Below are positions 26,598 through 35,596 of a DNA stretch of 64,000 bases, one piece after another; position 1 is the first letter of the stretch; each line of letters begins with the position of its first letter. A program made the position numbers and the translations under genes. Under the pieces are notes generated by a model. It was not told the origin of the DNA. It ran no database searches and saw only the letters and a program-made list of their open reading frames with translations. Origin of the DNA: Niastella populi (GTDB taxonomy: Bacteria; Bacteroidota; Bacteroidia; Chitinophagales; Chitinophagaceae); assembly GCF_002078015.1 (NCBI RefSeq), contig NZ_LWBP01000189.1, forward strand, positions 1 to 64,000, written 5' to 3'.

Positions 26598-26609
26598 ACC
26601 AGGAATAAA

Positions 26610-27662
26610 ATGAGCAGCAGCAACGAACAAAAGCATAACACCAGTCCCTGGGTTACCTTTTGTATGACTACATATAAGCGTCCTGATTTTTTAAGAGATC
26701 AGATCAATGAACTGTTTAAACAAACGTTCACTGATTTTGCTATAATCATACATGATAACGATACAACGGCCAGTGCAAAAAGTGTAGTAGAATCGTTTAA
26801 CGATCCAAGAGTACAGTACTTTACCAATGAAGAGAACCTTGGTATGGTTAAAAGCTTCAACAGAAGCCTGGCGCGCGCTACCTCGCCATATGTGGTAATG
26901 ATAACGGATGACGACCCGGTGTATCCTGATATGCTGCAAACGGTATATGACCTTACCATTCAATATCCCGGTTTTGGTATGTATTATGGAGGTTGTAATA
27001 TCATGTATAATAATCCGGAGGTGGCCAAACCATCGAGGGGGAAAGTGGGAATGAATTCATGCCTGGCCGATCTGCCGATCGATACTGTTCGTACTTTTTC
27101 GGGGCAGCAGTTCCCTTTTGCCTTCTTTTCAGGTGAAACAGGCCATATGTTGTGGTCGTGTGGTATCGTAAAAAGGGAAATTGCGCTGGCAGTTGACGGT
27201 ATGCCCGATTTCGGTTCGCCCTATAATACCGATTTCGGGTATATGGTGCTTTGTGGCGCCCGTGAAGGTGTTGTTTTGCTGAATAGAGCATTGGGACATC
27301 AGGTGGTGCATGGGGCCAATTATGGGTTTACCGAATCTGATTTTGAGAAATTTTACATAGTACCCGAGGCCTGGATAGCGTGGATACAGCAGCGGTTACC
27401 CCAAAAGAATGATTATACGGGCTTGCAAAAGCTGATGGAAGAATATACCGGGCGCTGGGTTGTGGCTTATGCCATGTCCATAAAAAGATACCTGAATGAT
27501 AAAAAGTTAACAAACGATAACTTCAACAAATTCGTCAGGAAGATATTCAGGATTTCTTACCTGCGTAAATGGAAAATGAAATACCTGCTGGCTGTACGGT
27601 TTCCGAATTTATTTGAATTGTTGATCGAGGCAAAACGCAGGATGTTTGATCGTAAACGATAA
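26610..27662 (+). CDS. Glycosyltransferase family 2
   Basis: A 350-residue GT-A fold transferase. The N-terminal VTFCMTTYKRPDFLRDQI and the acidic motif ITDDDP (metal and nucleotide-sugar binding) are clear. It has no transmembrane segment, so it acts at the inner face of the membrane. Donor and acceptor cannot be told, but the operon suggests it may transfer the CDP-deoxysugar or a backbone sugar. It starts 12 nt after the methyltransferase gene. Confidence 0.88.
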   Translation: MSSSNEQKHNTSPWVTFCMTTYKRPDFLRDQINELFKQTFTDFAIIIHDNDTTASAKSVVESFNDPRVQYFTNEENLGMVKSFNRSLARATSPYVVMITDDDPVYPDMLQTVYDLTIQYPGFGMYYGGCNIMYNNPEVAKPSRGKVGMNSCLADLPIDTVRTFSGQQFPFAFFSGETGHMLWSCGIVKREIALAVDGMPDFGSPYNTDFGYMVLCGAREGVVLLNRALGHQVVHGANYGFTESDFEKFYIVPEAWIAWIQQRLPQKNDYTGLQKLMEEYTGRWVVAYAMSIKRYLNDKKLTNDNFNKFVRKIFRISYLRKWKMKYLLAVRFPNLFELLIEAKRRMFDRKR

Positions 27663-27668
27663 TTAATC

Positions 27669-28658
27669 ATGTTTTCATTCAGCATTATATTACCTGTACG
27701 CAATGGCGGAGAATATGTGAAAGAATGTGTTCGAAGCATTTTACAGCAGGGGGGGATGGATTTTAATCTCCTCGTGCTTGATAATTGCAGTACTGACGGA
27801 ACGGCTGAATGGATTGAAGCGTTGGGCGATGAACGGATCACTATCTATCGTTCGGCAAGATCGTTGACCATCGAAGAAAACTGGGGTAGAATAAAAGAAG
27901 TGCCTAAAAACGAGTTCATGACCATGATCGGTCATGATGATGTGTTACTTCCGAATTACCTGCAGGAAATGGATACCCTGATCGCCAGGCATCCACACGC
28001 CAGCTTATACCAAACGCATTTCAATTATATTGATGAAAAAGGGGAATTGGTAAGGCCATGTTTGCCAATGGACGAAGTGCAATACGCCAGTGAATTTATT
28101 GCCTGCCAGTTTGCAAGAACAATTGATAGTACCGGTACCGGTTACATGATGCGTTCCGCTGATTTTGATGCAGTAGGGGGGATGCCGGTTAATTATCCTA
28201 ACCTGATCTTTTCAGATTATGAGCTGTGGGTTAAATTAATGAGCCGCGGGTATAAAGCTACCTCGTTGAAGAATTGTTTCTGCTACCGGGTGCATCAAAG
28301 CGTTTCCACTACTACGAATGGTATGTTGTACCAGGACGCTTTTATGAAATACATGCAGTTTTTAAAAACAGTGAGGCTGGAATATTCAACGATAAATGAG
28401 GTGATTGACAGGTATGGTAAACAATTTCTACTGTATTATTGTGAAAGCATGTCGCACAGGTTATTGAAGACGCCTGTTTCAAAGCGCAGCCTGCGCGTGG
28501 GTGAATTTATAAAAAGATGTGAAACGCTCGCCGCAGAGATCATTCCGGGTGAGCGTTTTCAGCCCCTGGATGTATTCAGGATCAGGATTGCGATGCTGTT
28601 AGACCGGTCTTTTTTGGGAAGAAGTTTGTTCAAAGTATTCAAAAAGCTGGTTCCATAG
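27669..28658 (+). CDS. Glycosyltransferase family 2
   Basis: A 329-residue GT-A fold transferase beginning FSFSIILPVRNGGEYVKECV, with LLVLDNCSTDGTAE and the IGHDDVLLP acidic motif. It is the last gene of the rightward glycan operon, 6 nt after the preceding glycosyltransferase. Its 3' end overlaps that of the convergent glycosyltransferase gene by 20 bp, so the two transcripts are partly antisense. Confidence 0.88.
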   Translation: MFSFSIILPVRNGGEYVKECVRSILQQGGMDFNLLVLDNCSTDGTAEWIEALGDERITIYRSARSLTIEENWGRIKEVPKNEFMTMIGHDDVLLPNYLQEMDTLIARHPHASLYQTHFNYIDEKGELVRPCLPMDEVQYASEFIACQFARTIDSTGTGYMMRSADFDAVGGMPVNYPNLIFSDYELWVKLMSRGYKATSLKNCFCYRVHQSVSTTTNGMLYQDAFMKYMQFLKTVRLEYSTINEVIDRYGKQFLLYYCESMSHRLLKTPVSKRSLRVGEFIKRCETLAAEIIPGERFQPLDVFRIRIAMLLDRSFLGRSLFKVFKKLVP

Positions 28659-29832
28659 GTAATTGCAACAGCTGCCTGTATGATCTGCAGAATTCCACCC
28701 TGCTAAAGCGCTCGATAGCGATAGCACGGCTCCTTTCACCGAGTGCAATTCGCATCGGCTTGTTATTCAATAACTCTTCTACGTATTTACAGCCTTCTGC
28801 AATTATTTCCTGCTCATCAGTTGACTGTATCAGCAGGCCATTCTCTAAATGGTGAATGTAGTTGGGAATGCCATTCACTGCCGTTGAGATGACAGGTTTT
28901 CCCCTGGCCATCATTTCCATAACTACGATGGGTAAACCCTCATAGGCCGAAGTCAGGATCAGCACATCGGCATGTTCATATATTTTTTCCATCAACGCAT
29001 CATCCTTTACATTGCCATAAAACTTGCAATAAGGATAGTTCGATGGATCAATGACATTTCTTACATCTCCAACAAGATTGAATTTTACTGGCAGCTGTTT
29101 ACTGTTTATTTTTTCAGCAATCGCCGCTACGAGGTGAACTCTTTTTTGTGGAGCGCCCCGGCCTATAAAATAAACCTCCAAATTGTTATTATCGGTTGGG
29201 GTGTATTGTGGGATATCGATGGCATTATCTATAAAATAAAGCTTTTTATAGTAGTGTTCCGCCAGTTTGTTGTCGCTGTATTGTTGCGCTACCTGCTGTT
29301 TCAACGCTTCAGTACTAAATATCCTCGCGTCGATGCGGTCAATAAAGCCAATACTGTAAGGTAGCCAGGTGGCCAGATGACAAATTTCCGCACACCTGAT
29401 CTCTTTGCTGAGGTGCGGAATGACTTTATAAAAAAACAGGCTTTCGCCGCCAATAACTATCGCTCCCTTCTGCTTATTTATCCATGTTGCCAGCAGGCCC
29501 CGGTAAAAGAAATTAACGAAATGTATCAATTTGTAATCGATGAGGCGGTGAAGATCCAATGTTCTTACACCTTCCATTACATATCTATCTTTGAAAAGTC
29601 CGTTTTGAGGTTTTTTGGAAAAGATAATAAGTGGCTGTTGGTCTTTTACACACCTGGTCAGATCTATATTGACCATTGGAGAGCCCCCGATATCGGTGTT
29701 TGGAAAAAAAAGAAAAATACGGTGTTTCGTTTTTAAAGGGAAAATATATCCGCAGATCCTGCCCAGCAGCACAAATGGGAACATACCTATACGCTCAAGT
29801 AAAAGTTTTCTTTTTGCCTCTTTGTAAATCAT
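28639..29832 (-). CDS. Glycosyltransferase family 4
   Basis: A 397-residue GT-B fold transferase. The C-terminal half holds the retaining-enzyme pattern EGLPIVVMEMMARGKPVIST (EX7E-like) and NGIPNYIHHLENGLLI; the GRGAPQKRVHLV segment is the donor-site start. It pairs with the SDR gene only 2 nt upstream and likely belongs to the same glycan pathway on the opposite strand. Confidence 0.88.
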   Translation of the reverse strand: MIYKEAKRKLLLERIGMFPFVLLGRICGYIFPLKTKHRIFLFFPNTDIGGSPMVNIDLTRCVKDQQPLIIFSKKPQNGLFKDRYVMEGVRTLDLHRLIDYKLIHFVNFFYRGLLATWINKQKGAIVIGGESLFFYKVIPHLSKEIRCAEICHLATWLPYSIGFIDRIDARIFSTEALKQQVAQQYSDNKLAEHYYKKLYFIDNAIDIPQYTPTDNNNLEVYFIGRGAPQKRVHLVAAIAEKINSKQLPVKFNLVGDVRNVIDPSNYPYCKFYGNVKDDALMEKIYEHADVLILTSAYEGLPIVVMEMMARGKPVISTAVNGIPNYIHHLENGLLIQSTDEQEIIAEGCKYVEELLNNKPMRIALGERSRAIAIERFSRVEFCRSYRQLLQLPMEPAF

Positions 29833-29834
29833 TA

Positions 29835-30521
29835 TTAATTAAAATATTTGTGCAATAGGCCTGGCAAATATAATTCATTAAAACTAATATTCAGTTCGTT
29901 GAAAAGGGGTTCAATGGCCGTTGTGTCTATTACCGGACTACTGCCTTTTTCTTCAAAAGTGTAAACACCTTTGGTGTGAAAGTGGCTTTCGATGGCTGCG
30001 ATGATCGTAGTGACCGGATAGTTGACCGGATTGGCGATATTTATTATGCTGTTGCGAAAAAGCCCGTTTTTAAGAATATGATCACAAATGGCATACATAT
30101 CGTCTATATCGAGTAAATTTCTGGATGCATATTTCCAGATAGCGAATGGCTTTTTTTCCTGAATGTGCTGAATGAAAAAATTAAAGACAGTGTGTGTATT
30201 TTTCGTTCTGCCTATGGGATTAGATACCCTGAATATGAGATATTTTTTTGCGTTTGTGGTAATGACCTCCTCCATTTTTAACTTATGTAAAACATAAGCG
30301 GATTGACGCGTAGAGGGATCATAGATACTGCAGGTACTGAAATATACCAGTGTTTTTTCCGGATTAGCTTCGATCGTATGCCTTAACAGGTTATCTTCTC
30401 TTGAATAAGCAGCAGCTTCTATTGTTGTAGAATCAGATACGCCTGAGGCAAAGATGGTATAGTCATTGTTTGTCCCATAGTTCCCGAATCTTTGTGCGAT
30501 CATACCATTTCCAATAACCAT
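29835..30521 (-). CDS. Short SDR-family sugar-nucleotide protein
   Basis: A 228-residue NAD-dependent epimerase/dehydratase-like protein. The dinucleotide motif is reduced to VIGNGMIAQRFG at the very N-terminus, and YVLHKLKME provides Tyr-x3-Lys. STCSIYDP and RVSNPIGRT match the SDR substrate region. It is shorter than normal extended SDRs (about 300), missing part of the N-terminal sheet. It is the first gene of a two-gene unit with the GT4. Substrate unknown. Confidence 0.75.
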   Translation of the reverse strand: MVIGNGMIAQRFGNYGTNNDYTIFASGVSDSTTIEAAAYSREDNLLRHTIEANPEKTLVYFSTCSIYDPSTRQSAYVLHKLKMEEVITTNAKKYLIFRVSNPIGRTKNTHTVFNFFIQHIQEKKPFAIWKYASRNLLDIDDMYAICDHILKNGLFRNSIINIANPVNYPVTTIIAAIESHFHTKGVYTFEEKGSSPVIDTTAIEPLFNELNISFNELYLPGLLHKYFN

Positions 30522-30590
30522 GCATCCGATTTAAAATGTTTTGCTCGATACGGCGCCCTTTCCGGAGCGTCGTTCCCTTAAAAAGGTAGA

Positions 30591-30614
30591 CAAAATAATG
30601 CAATTTTACAGCAA
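30591..30614. repeat. 24-bp repeat, copy 1
   Basis: The 24 bp beginning CAAAATAATGCAATTTTACA recur exactly at 38258-38281. Each copy lies between a minus-strand gene and a plus-strand gene that diverge, 70 bp and 25 bp before the minus-strand start. It may be a shared regulatory site. Confidence 0.8.
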
Positions 30615-30723
30615 CTTGCAAAATTCTGTATTTTCATGGATGTATAAAAAACAAGCAGATCGGTAATAGGTAAAATGACGGGCAACTTTTCTGAACCGGG
30701 GCTGCTTTAAACTTTTTGGCCTT

Positions 30724-33639
30724 ATGATTGGCAGAAGACTTTCTTTTTTACTGTTTTTTTTATTTCTGTACGTATGGCCTTTCGTTGTGCGTAGCCAGGA
30801 ATTCAGTTATACACGTTATGATACCAGGGACGGCCTGGCCGGCTCTACGGTGTTTTGTATATCGCAGGATAAAGAGGGGTTTTTATGGTTTGGTACCGAA
30901 ACCGGGTTAAGCCGTTTCGATGGCACTCATTTTAAAAATTTTACCCGGGAAGACGGGCTTCCCGACAATGATATTATACAACTGTTTGCCGATTCAAAAG
31001 GCCGGGTGTGGCTGGCGCCGTTTCATAAATCAATTTGCTATTATTATAAAGGGAAAATTTTCAATAGCGAAAACGATACCCTATTGAAGAAACTAACGAT
31101 CCATGAACATGTATTGCGGTTTGCAGAAGACCGGGAGGGGAATATACTGTTACAGGAATTTTCGAGGTTACATTTAATTAAAACGAACGGGGAAGTTACC
31201 ACCATTATGAAAAATGGTAATGAACCGTTGGGTTATTTATCGTTGATCAGTAGTCGCCCTGAAGGAGGATTCTGGGTGCTGCTGAATGATAAATTCTATA
31301 TTTTAAAAGATAATGGGTTTACGTTATGGAAAACCGTTGAATTCCAGGTGAAACATTATAACTATACGGCAGGCAAGAGCGCTTTGTTGATGTGGCGAAA
31401 TACCCCCCGCGAATTGTCTGCAATTTCTACGCACAATGGCAAAATGGCAAAATTTCATCTGGTAGCTGAAAATCACCAATATATTAATACTGCAGCAATC
31501 GATGATCAGTATATAGCCAACTGCTCACAAAATGGCGCCTGGGTTTGGTGTGTGAATAACCCTGATAGTGTGCAGCAGTACCTTCCCGGCATTTCGGTTT
31601 TGAACATGTTTAAAGATTCGGAAGGCAACTGGTGGTTTTGCACAATTGGAAAGGGCGTATTCCGGCTGAACTCAGCCGTTGCATTGAATCTGCAATTTCC
31701 ATCAAAAGACCGGCAGGATTTTAGGGTAATATCAATTTTAAAGTATAAAGACTGGTTGCTGACCGGCACTACATTGAATAGCATTCATGGTTTTCCGCTT
31801 AATGCGGCAAAAATGGTAAACCGGCAGGTTTTCAGACATCCCAGTCAGGGTTCAAAAATAATCGTAACCTCAGTTGGCGATAGCTGTGTCATCGTCGGAA
31901 GTGATTCTTACATTGCAAAATTGTCGCCAGACCTTACTCATTTTACTTCAAAGCTGGAAAGGTTTACTGTTAAGGATTTCTGTTTGCACCGGAATGCGCT
32001 ATTGGTAGCCTCTGAAAAATGCGTGTTTTCTGTTGACCAGCTGACATTCAAAGTGATCGATACGTTATGGCATTCCCGGGCCACCTGTGTTTTTTCAAAT
32101 AACGATACCATTTATATAGGTACACAGAATGGTTTATACCGGCTCGATCCTGACAGAAAAAAACATTTCGTGGGGGCTGCATTGAAAGAGTTGCAGGGCC
32201 GCATCGTTGCCGTTCGTGAAGATGCCAATCATGTACTATGGGTAGCTACTGCCGGCGATGGTTTGATAGCCTGGAAGAATGGCCAGCTGATTAAACGTAT
32301 TTCCCGTAATAATGGATTAACCAGCAGTATTTGCCGGACCCTTTATTTAGATAAAGGGAATCTTTGGGTAGGCACCCATACAGGATTGAATAAGGTACAT
32401 GTATTATTGCCCGGCTTTCCGATTGAAAAGTATACTACCAATGATGGGCTGTTATCGGATGTTATCAATACGATTTTCGTAAATGATAATAAAGTATATG
32501 TTGGAGGTCCGGAGGGTGTCTCGCTCTTTGACGAAGGGAAAATGGCGCGGCAGTCCCGATGCGATCTGCGTTTTACCGGCATCACAATTGAAGGAGAAAC
32601 CTTCCATGCCGGCGAAGCCCCTACGGTGATTGCGCACGAGAAGAACAATATCAGGTTTAATTATGTAGGTATTTCCTATAAATCAAATGGCGATATTCGA
32701 TACCGGTACCGGTTGCTCGGGCTCGACAGCACCTGGCATGAAACCCGGGAAACTTTTGTGAGCTATCCCACACTACCTTCCGGCAATTACCAGTTGCAGT
32801 TGCAGGCCATCAACAAATTCGATGTTTCCAGTAACCTGCTTACCACGGCATTTTCCATAGAAAAATTGTTGTACGAGAAAACCTGGTTCCGGATATTGTT
32901 TGTCATGGTATTCCTGGCTGTAACCGGTTTTATAACATGGATCTTCATTCGCCGTGTACGCAGGCGTGAGCAGGAAAAAACCAGCTTTCAAAAAAGGATC
33001 AGCGATCTGGAGCAACTGTCGCGCAAAGCGCAAATGAACCCGCATTTTATTTTCAACAGCCTTAATTCCATACAGCAATATGTAATGGACGCCGATGTAG
33101 CCGGCGCCAATAAATTCATTTCCGGGTTTTCGCGGCTGATAAGGCAAACGCTCGATTTTTCCTCGCGGCCTGAAATAAGTCTGGAAGAGGAACTCGATTA
33201 TCTCACCAATTACCTGGATATTGAAAAAACAAGGCTGGAAGATGCTTTCTCCTGGTCGATGCAGATAGACCCTGCTGTTGACCCGGCCGAATACTACATA
33301 CCACCGATGATATTGCAACCGTTTGTAGAAAACAGTGTCAGGCATGGTTTGCGGTTTAGGCGTGATAAAAACGGTGTTGTAACGATCAGCGTAAAACGAG
33401 AAGGAAACCATCTGATATGCGTGCTGGAAGATAACGGGGTGGGCCGGAAAGCGGCTATGCAGTATAAAAGTATTTCACCTATCAATTACCAGAGTAAGGG
33501 GCTATCATTAACCGCCGACCGTATTGCCATGTTCAACAAGGAGCATAATGAAAAAATAAATATGACCATTGAGGACCTTGAGGATAATTTTCACAATTCC
33601 CTGGGGACCAGAGTGACAATAAGTTTTCCGGTTTTATAA
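30724..33639 (+). CDS. Propeller-sensor LytS-type histidine kinase
   Basis: A 971-residue sensor. Signal peptide, then a periplasmic region (about 25-710) made of two-component-regulator propeller repeats (GLAGSTVFCISQDKEGFLWF, GLPDNDIIQLFADSKGRVWL and later copies) closed by a Y_Y_Y-like domain (YRYRLLGLDSTWHET near 660). One transmembrane helix near 725-745, a short coil, and a LytS-type kinase: QMNPHFIFNSLNSIQQY with the phospho-His near 773, then an ATPase with NSVRHG and DNGVG. Unlike hybrid propeller kinases it lacks a receiver; the LytTR regulator is the next gene, 22 nt on. In Bacteroidota such sensors often detect glycans, though here the ligand is unknown. Confidence 0.92.
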   Translation: MIGRRLSFLLFFLFLYVWPFVVRSQEFSYTRYDTRDGLAGSTVFCISQDKEGFLWFGTETGLSRFDGTHFKNFTREDGLPDNDIIQLFADSKGRVWLAPFHKSICYYYKGKIFNSENDTLLKKLTIHEHVLRFAEDREGNILLQEFSRLHLIKTNGEVTTIMKNGNEPLGYLSLISSRPEGGFWVLLNDKFYILKDNGFTLWKTVEFQVKHYNYTAGKSALLMWRNTPRELSAISTHNGKMAKFHLVAENHQYINTAAIDDQYIANCSQNGAWVWCVNNPDSVQQYLPGISVLNMFKDSEGNWWFCTIGKGVFRLNSAVALNLQFPSKDRQDFRVISILKYKDWLLTGTTLNSIHGFPLNAAKMVNRQVFRHPSQGSKIIVTSVGDSCVIVGSDSYIAKLSPDLTHFTSKLERFTVKDFCLHRNALLVASEKCVFSVDQLTFKVIDTLWHSRATCVFSNNDTIYIGTQNGLYRLDPDRKKHFVGAALKELQGRIVAVREDANHVLWVATAGDGLIAWKNGQLIKRISRNNGLTSSICRTLYLDKGNLWVGTHTGLNKVHVLLPGFPIEKYTTNDGLLSDVINTIFVNDNKVYVGGPEGVSLFDEGKMARQSRCDLRFTGITIEGETFHAGEAPTVIAHEKNNIRFNYVGISYKSNGDIRYRYRLLGLDSTWHETRETFVSYPTLPSGNYQLQLQAINKFDVSSNLLTTAFSIEKLLYEKTWFRILFVMVFLAVTGFITWIFIRRVRRREQEKTSFQKRISDLEQLSRKAQMNPHFIFNSLNSIQQYVMDADVAGANKFISGFSRLIRQTLDFSSRPEISLEEELDYLTNYLDIEKTRLEDAFSWSMQIDPAVDPAEYYIPPMILQPFVENSVRHGLRFRRDKNGVVTISVKREGNHLICVLEDNGVGRKAAMQYKSISPINYQSKGLSLTADRIAMFNKEHNEKINMTIEDLEDNFHNSLGTRVTISFPVL

Positions 33640-33661
33640 TATATTTATTTTTCTTTGCTGT

Positions 33662-34411
33662 ATGATTAACGCCCTGATTATAGATGACGAACCCAAGAAC
33701 ATCCGCATTTTACGTGGGTTATTGAACGAAAGTTGTCCCGAAGTTCGGATAATAGGCGAAGCCGTTAGTGCTGAAACGGCTATTCCCCTTATTGCCGAAA
33801 CCCGTCCCGACCTGGTATTTCTCGATATTGAAATGCCGCATGGAAACGCCTTCGATCTGCTCGACAAGATAATGCCGATCGATTTCGAGATCATATTTAT
33901 TACGGCCTTCGACGCCTACACGTTAAAGGCATTCAAATATAGTGCGCTCGATTACCTGCTAAAACCGGTGAGCATAGATGAATTGAAAACGGCGGTGCAG
34001 AAAGCCAAAGAACGCATCCGTTTCAAAAACATCAACGTGCAATTGCAAAACCTGATGTTCAATATCAACAAACCGAATTCCAACCTGCAAAAAATTGCCC
34101 TGCCCAATAACGATGGGCTGGTATTCGTTCAGTTGGCGCAGATCATTCGTTTTGAGGCCAGAGGCGGTTATACCTATGTGCATACAACCGAAAATCAGAA
34201 ATACGTTTCATCGAGGATCATTAAAGAGTACGAAGAGATTCTGCCCGCCGAGATTTTCTTCCGCATCCATAACTCCCATATCATAAACCTGAACTTTGTA
34301 AAGAAATACCATAAGGGCAGGGGCGGGTTAATTGAAATGAACGACAATGCATTAATAGAAGTAGCCACGCGGCGTAAAGATGAATTTTTAGCCCGGTTTG
34401 GTATAAAGTAA
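33662..34411 (+). CDS. LytTR-family response regulator
   Basis: A 249-residue regulator. The receiver domain (1-120) has acidic pocket IIDDEP (D8, D9) and phospho-acceptor D55 in VFLDIEMP, with T/K residues in ITAFDAY and LLKPV. A LytTR DNA-binding domain follows (about 145-245; FFRIHNSHIINLNFVKKYH). LytTR regulators bind paired direct repeats about 21 bp apart. It is cotranscribed with the upstream kinase. A possible target site is the phased repeat at 20968-21002. Confidence 0.95.
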   Translation: MINALIIDDEPKNIRILRGLLNESCPEVRIIGEAVSAETAIPLIAETRPDLVFLDIEMPHGNAFDLLDKIMPIDFEIIFITAFDAYTLKAFKYSALDYLLKPVSIDELKTAVQKAKERIRFKNINVQLQNLMFNINKPNSNLQKIALPNNDGLVFVQLAQIIRFEARGGYTYVHTTENQKYVSSRIIKEYEEILPAEIFFRIHNSHIINLNFVKKYHKGRGGLIEMNDNALIEVATRRKDEFLARFGIK

Positions 34412-34425
34412 TAAACCGTGCTAAG

Positions 34426-35547
34426 TTATTTTTCAATAAATAAGGCTGCTTTTTTAGCAATATTATCCCAATAAAAGTGATCGAAAAAGGCTGGCGGTAT
34501 ATCATTTTTACAGGTTGAAAGCCGAATGATATTTTCGGCAAAACCATCTATGGTGTCATCGGTTATTTGAAGCTTGCCATTGCAAATGGCTGTATCAATT
34601 CCTATGGCGCCATGGCTGGTCGACACAGCATTCAAATTATTTCCCAGTGCTTCTACCAGTTTAGTTTTAATGCCACCTCCCTCGAAAATGGGATTTAAAA
34701 AAATATCGGCTCCCTTAAAATAGGTTGTAATGTCTTCTACAAAACCGGCAATGATTAAATGAGGCTGGTTTAACTGCTTAATTGGAGGCGGGATGTCTTT
34801 ACCGCAGATGAGCATGGTGTATTTAAAAGACCCCTTCTTTTGCAGGGAAGGCAATACATCATGAATGATCCTTTCAAGGCCATTCAAATTAGGCGTATAA
34901 CCGAAGGCGCCATTGAATAGTAAAATACAATGATCGTAAGGAATGCCATGCCGGCTAAGCAGGATTTGCCGGGCAAACCGTTTTTCTTCAATGGCGGGAG
35001 GCGTTTGCCATTCGATGCCATAGGTAATGGTTAAACACCTGTGAGGTTGCAAATTAAAGTGTTCAATAGCATACAGGCGGTCGCTATCCTGCATGAAAAA
35101 ATTGAAGTGCGCCTGTTTGTGTATAAACTTTTCATAATGCCACAATAGTTTCCACCACCATTTATCCAGGATCTTCCATCGCAAACCTTCTATATTATGC
35201 GACCTTATAATCAATTTTACACCGGTAAACCGTTTTAATAACAGGCCCAGCCAGCCCAAATAAGGATGTTCCAGTTGAACATGTGTGACGTGCCGGCGGC
35301 GAATGACCTTTCGAATGGTAAAGAATGTGAAGGGATTGATATACCGGAGCGGCGAATTGGACCAAGCCGTAATTAACTGGTACCCTTCGGCCTGCCCGGG
35401 ATCATTGTTCCGGGTAGTGATACAGGTGAACTGTACATGCCGGGCCAGGTATTTGTTGAATAATGCAATGGCCCTTTGCCCACCCATAACCGGTGGAAAA
35501 ATTTTATAGGAAACGAGGGAAGCAATATGTATCTCACTCTCTTTCAT
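34426..35547 (-). CDS. Glycosyltransferase family 4
   Basis: A 373-residue GT-B fold transferase. HIASLVSYKIFPPVMGGQRA at the N-terminus is the acceptor-side loop; GADIFLNPIFEGGGIKTKLVEAL carries the donor-site glutamates. It ends 14 bp from the convergent response-regulator gene and starts 9 nt after a perfect terminator hairpin that follows the yfhO-like gene, so it may be expressed from read-through or a weak own promoter. Role in the local glycan pathway is likely but not proved. Confidence 0.88.
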   Translation of the reverse strand: MKESEIHIASLVSYKIFPPVMGGQRAIALFNKYLARHVQFTCITTRNNDPGQAEGYQLITAWSNSPLRYINPFTFFTIRKVIRRRHVTHVQLEHPYLGWLGLLLKRFTGVKLIIRSHNIEGLRWKILDKWWWKLLWHYEKFIHKQAHFNFFMQDSDRLYAIEHFNLQPHRCLTITYGIEWQTPPAIEEKRFARQILLSRHGIPYDHCILLFNGAFGYTPNLNGLERIIHDVLPSLQKKGSFKYTMLICGKDIPPPIKQLNQPHLIIAGFVEDITTYFKGADIFLNPIFEGGGIKTKLVEALGNNLNAVSTSHGAIGIDTAICNGKLQITDDTIDGFAENIIRLSTCKNDIPPAFFDHFYWDNIAKKAALFIEK

Positions 35548-35555
35548 AAAAGAAA

Positions 35556-35585
35556 ATACCCGTTGCTACCGATAGCAACGGGTAT
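35556..35585 (-). terminator. Terminator between yfhO-like and GT4 genes
   Basis: ATACCCGTTGCTA and TAGCAACGGGTAT form a perfect 13-bp stem with a 4-nt loop. On the minus strand it is followed by TTTTCTTTT and then the GT4 start codon 9 nt later. It would stop transcription from the yfhO-like gene and, if read through, could hide the GT4 ribosome site. Confidence 0.85.
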
Positions 35586-35596
35586 AATATGTTAAT

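Noticed and set aside
21260-30521. Horizontally acquired island with integrase or tRNA boundary
   Set aside because: No integrase, transposase or tRNA flanks the glycan cluster, and base composition by eye is like its neighbours.
32773-33411. 212-codon frame antisense to the histidine kinase
   Set aside because: It lies wholly within conserved kinase and Y_Y_Y domain codons; shadow frame.
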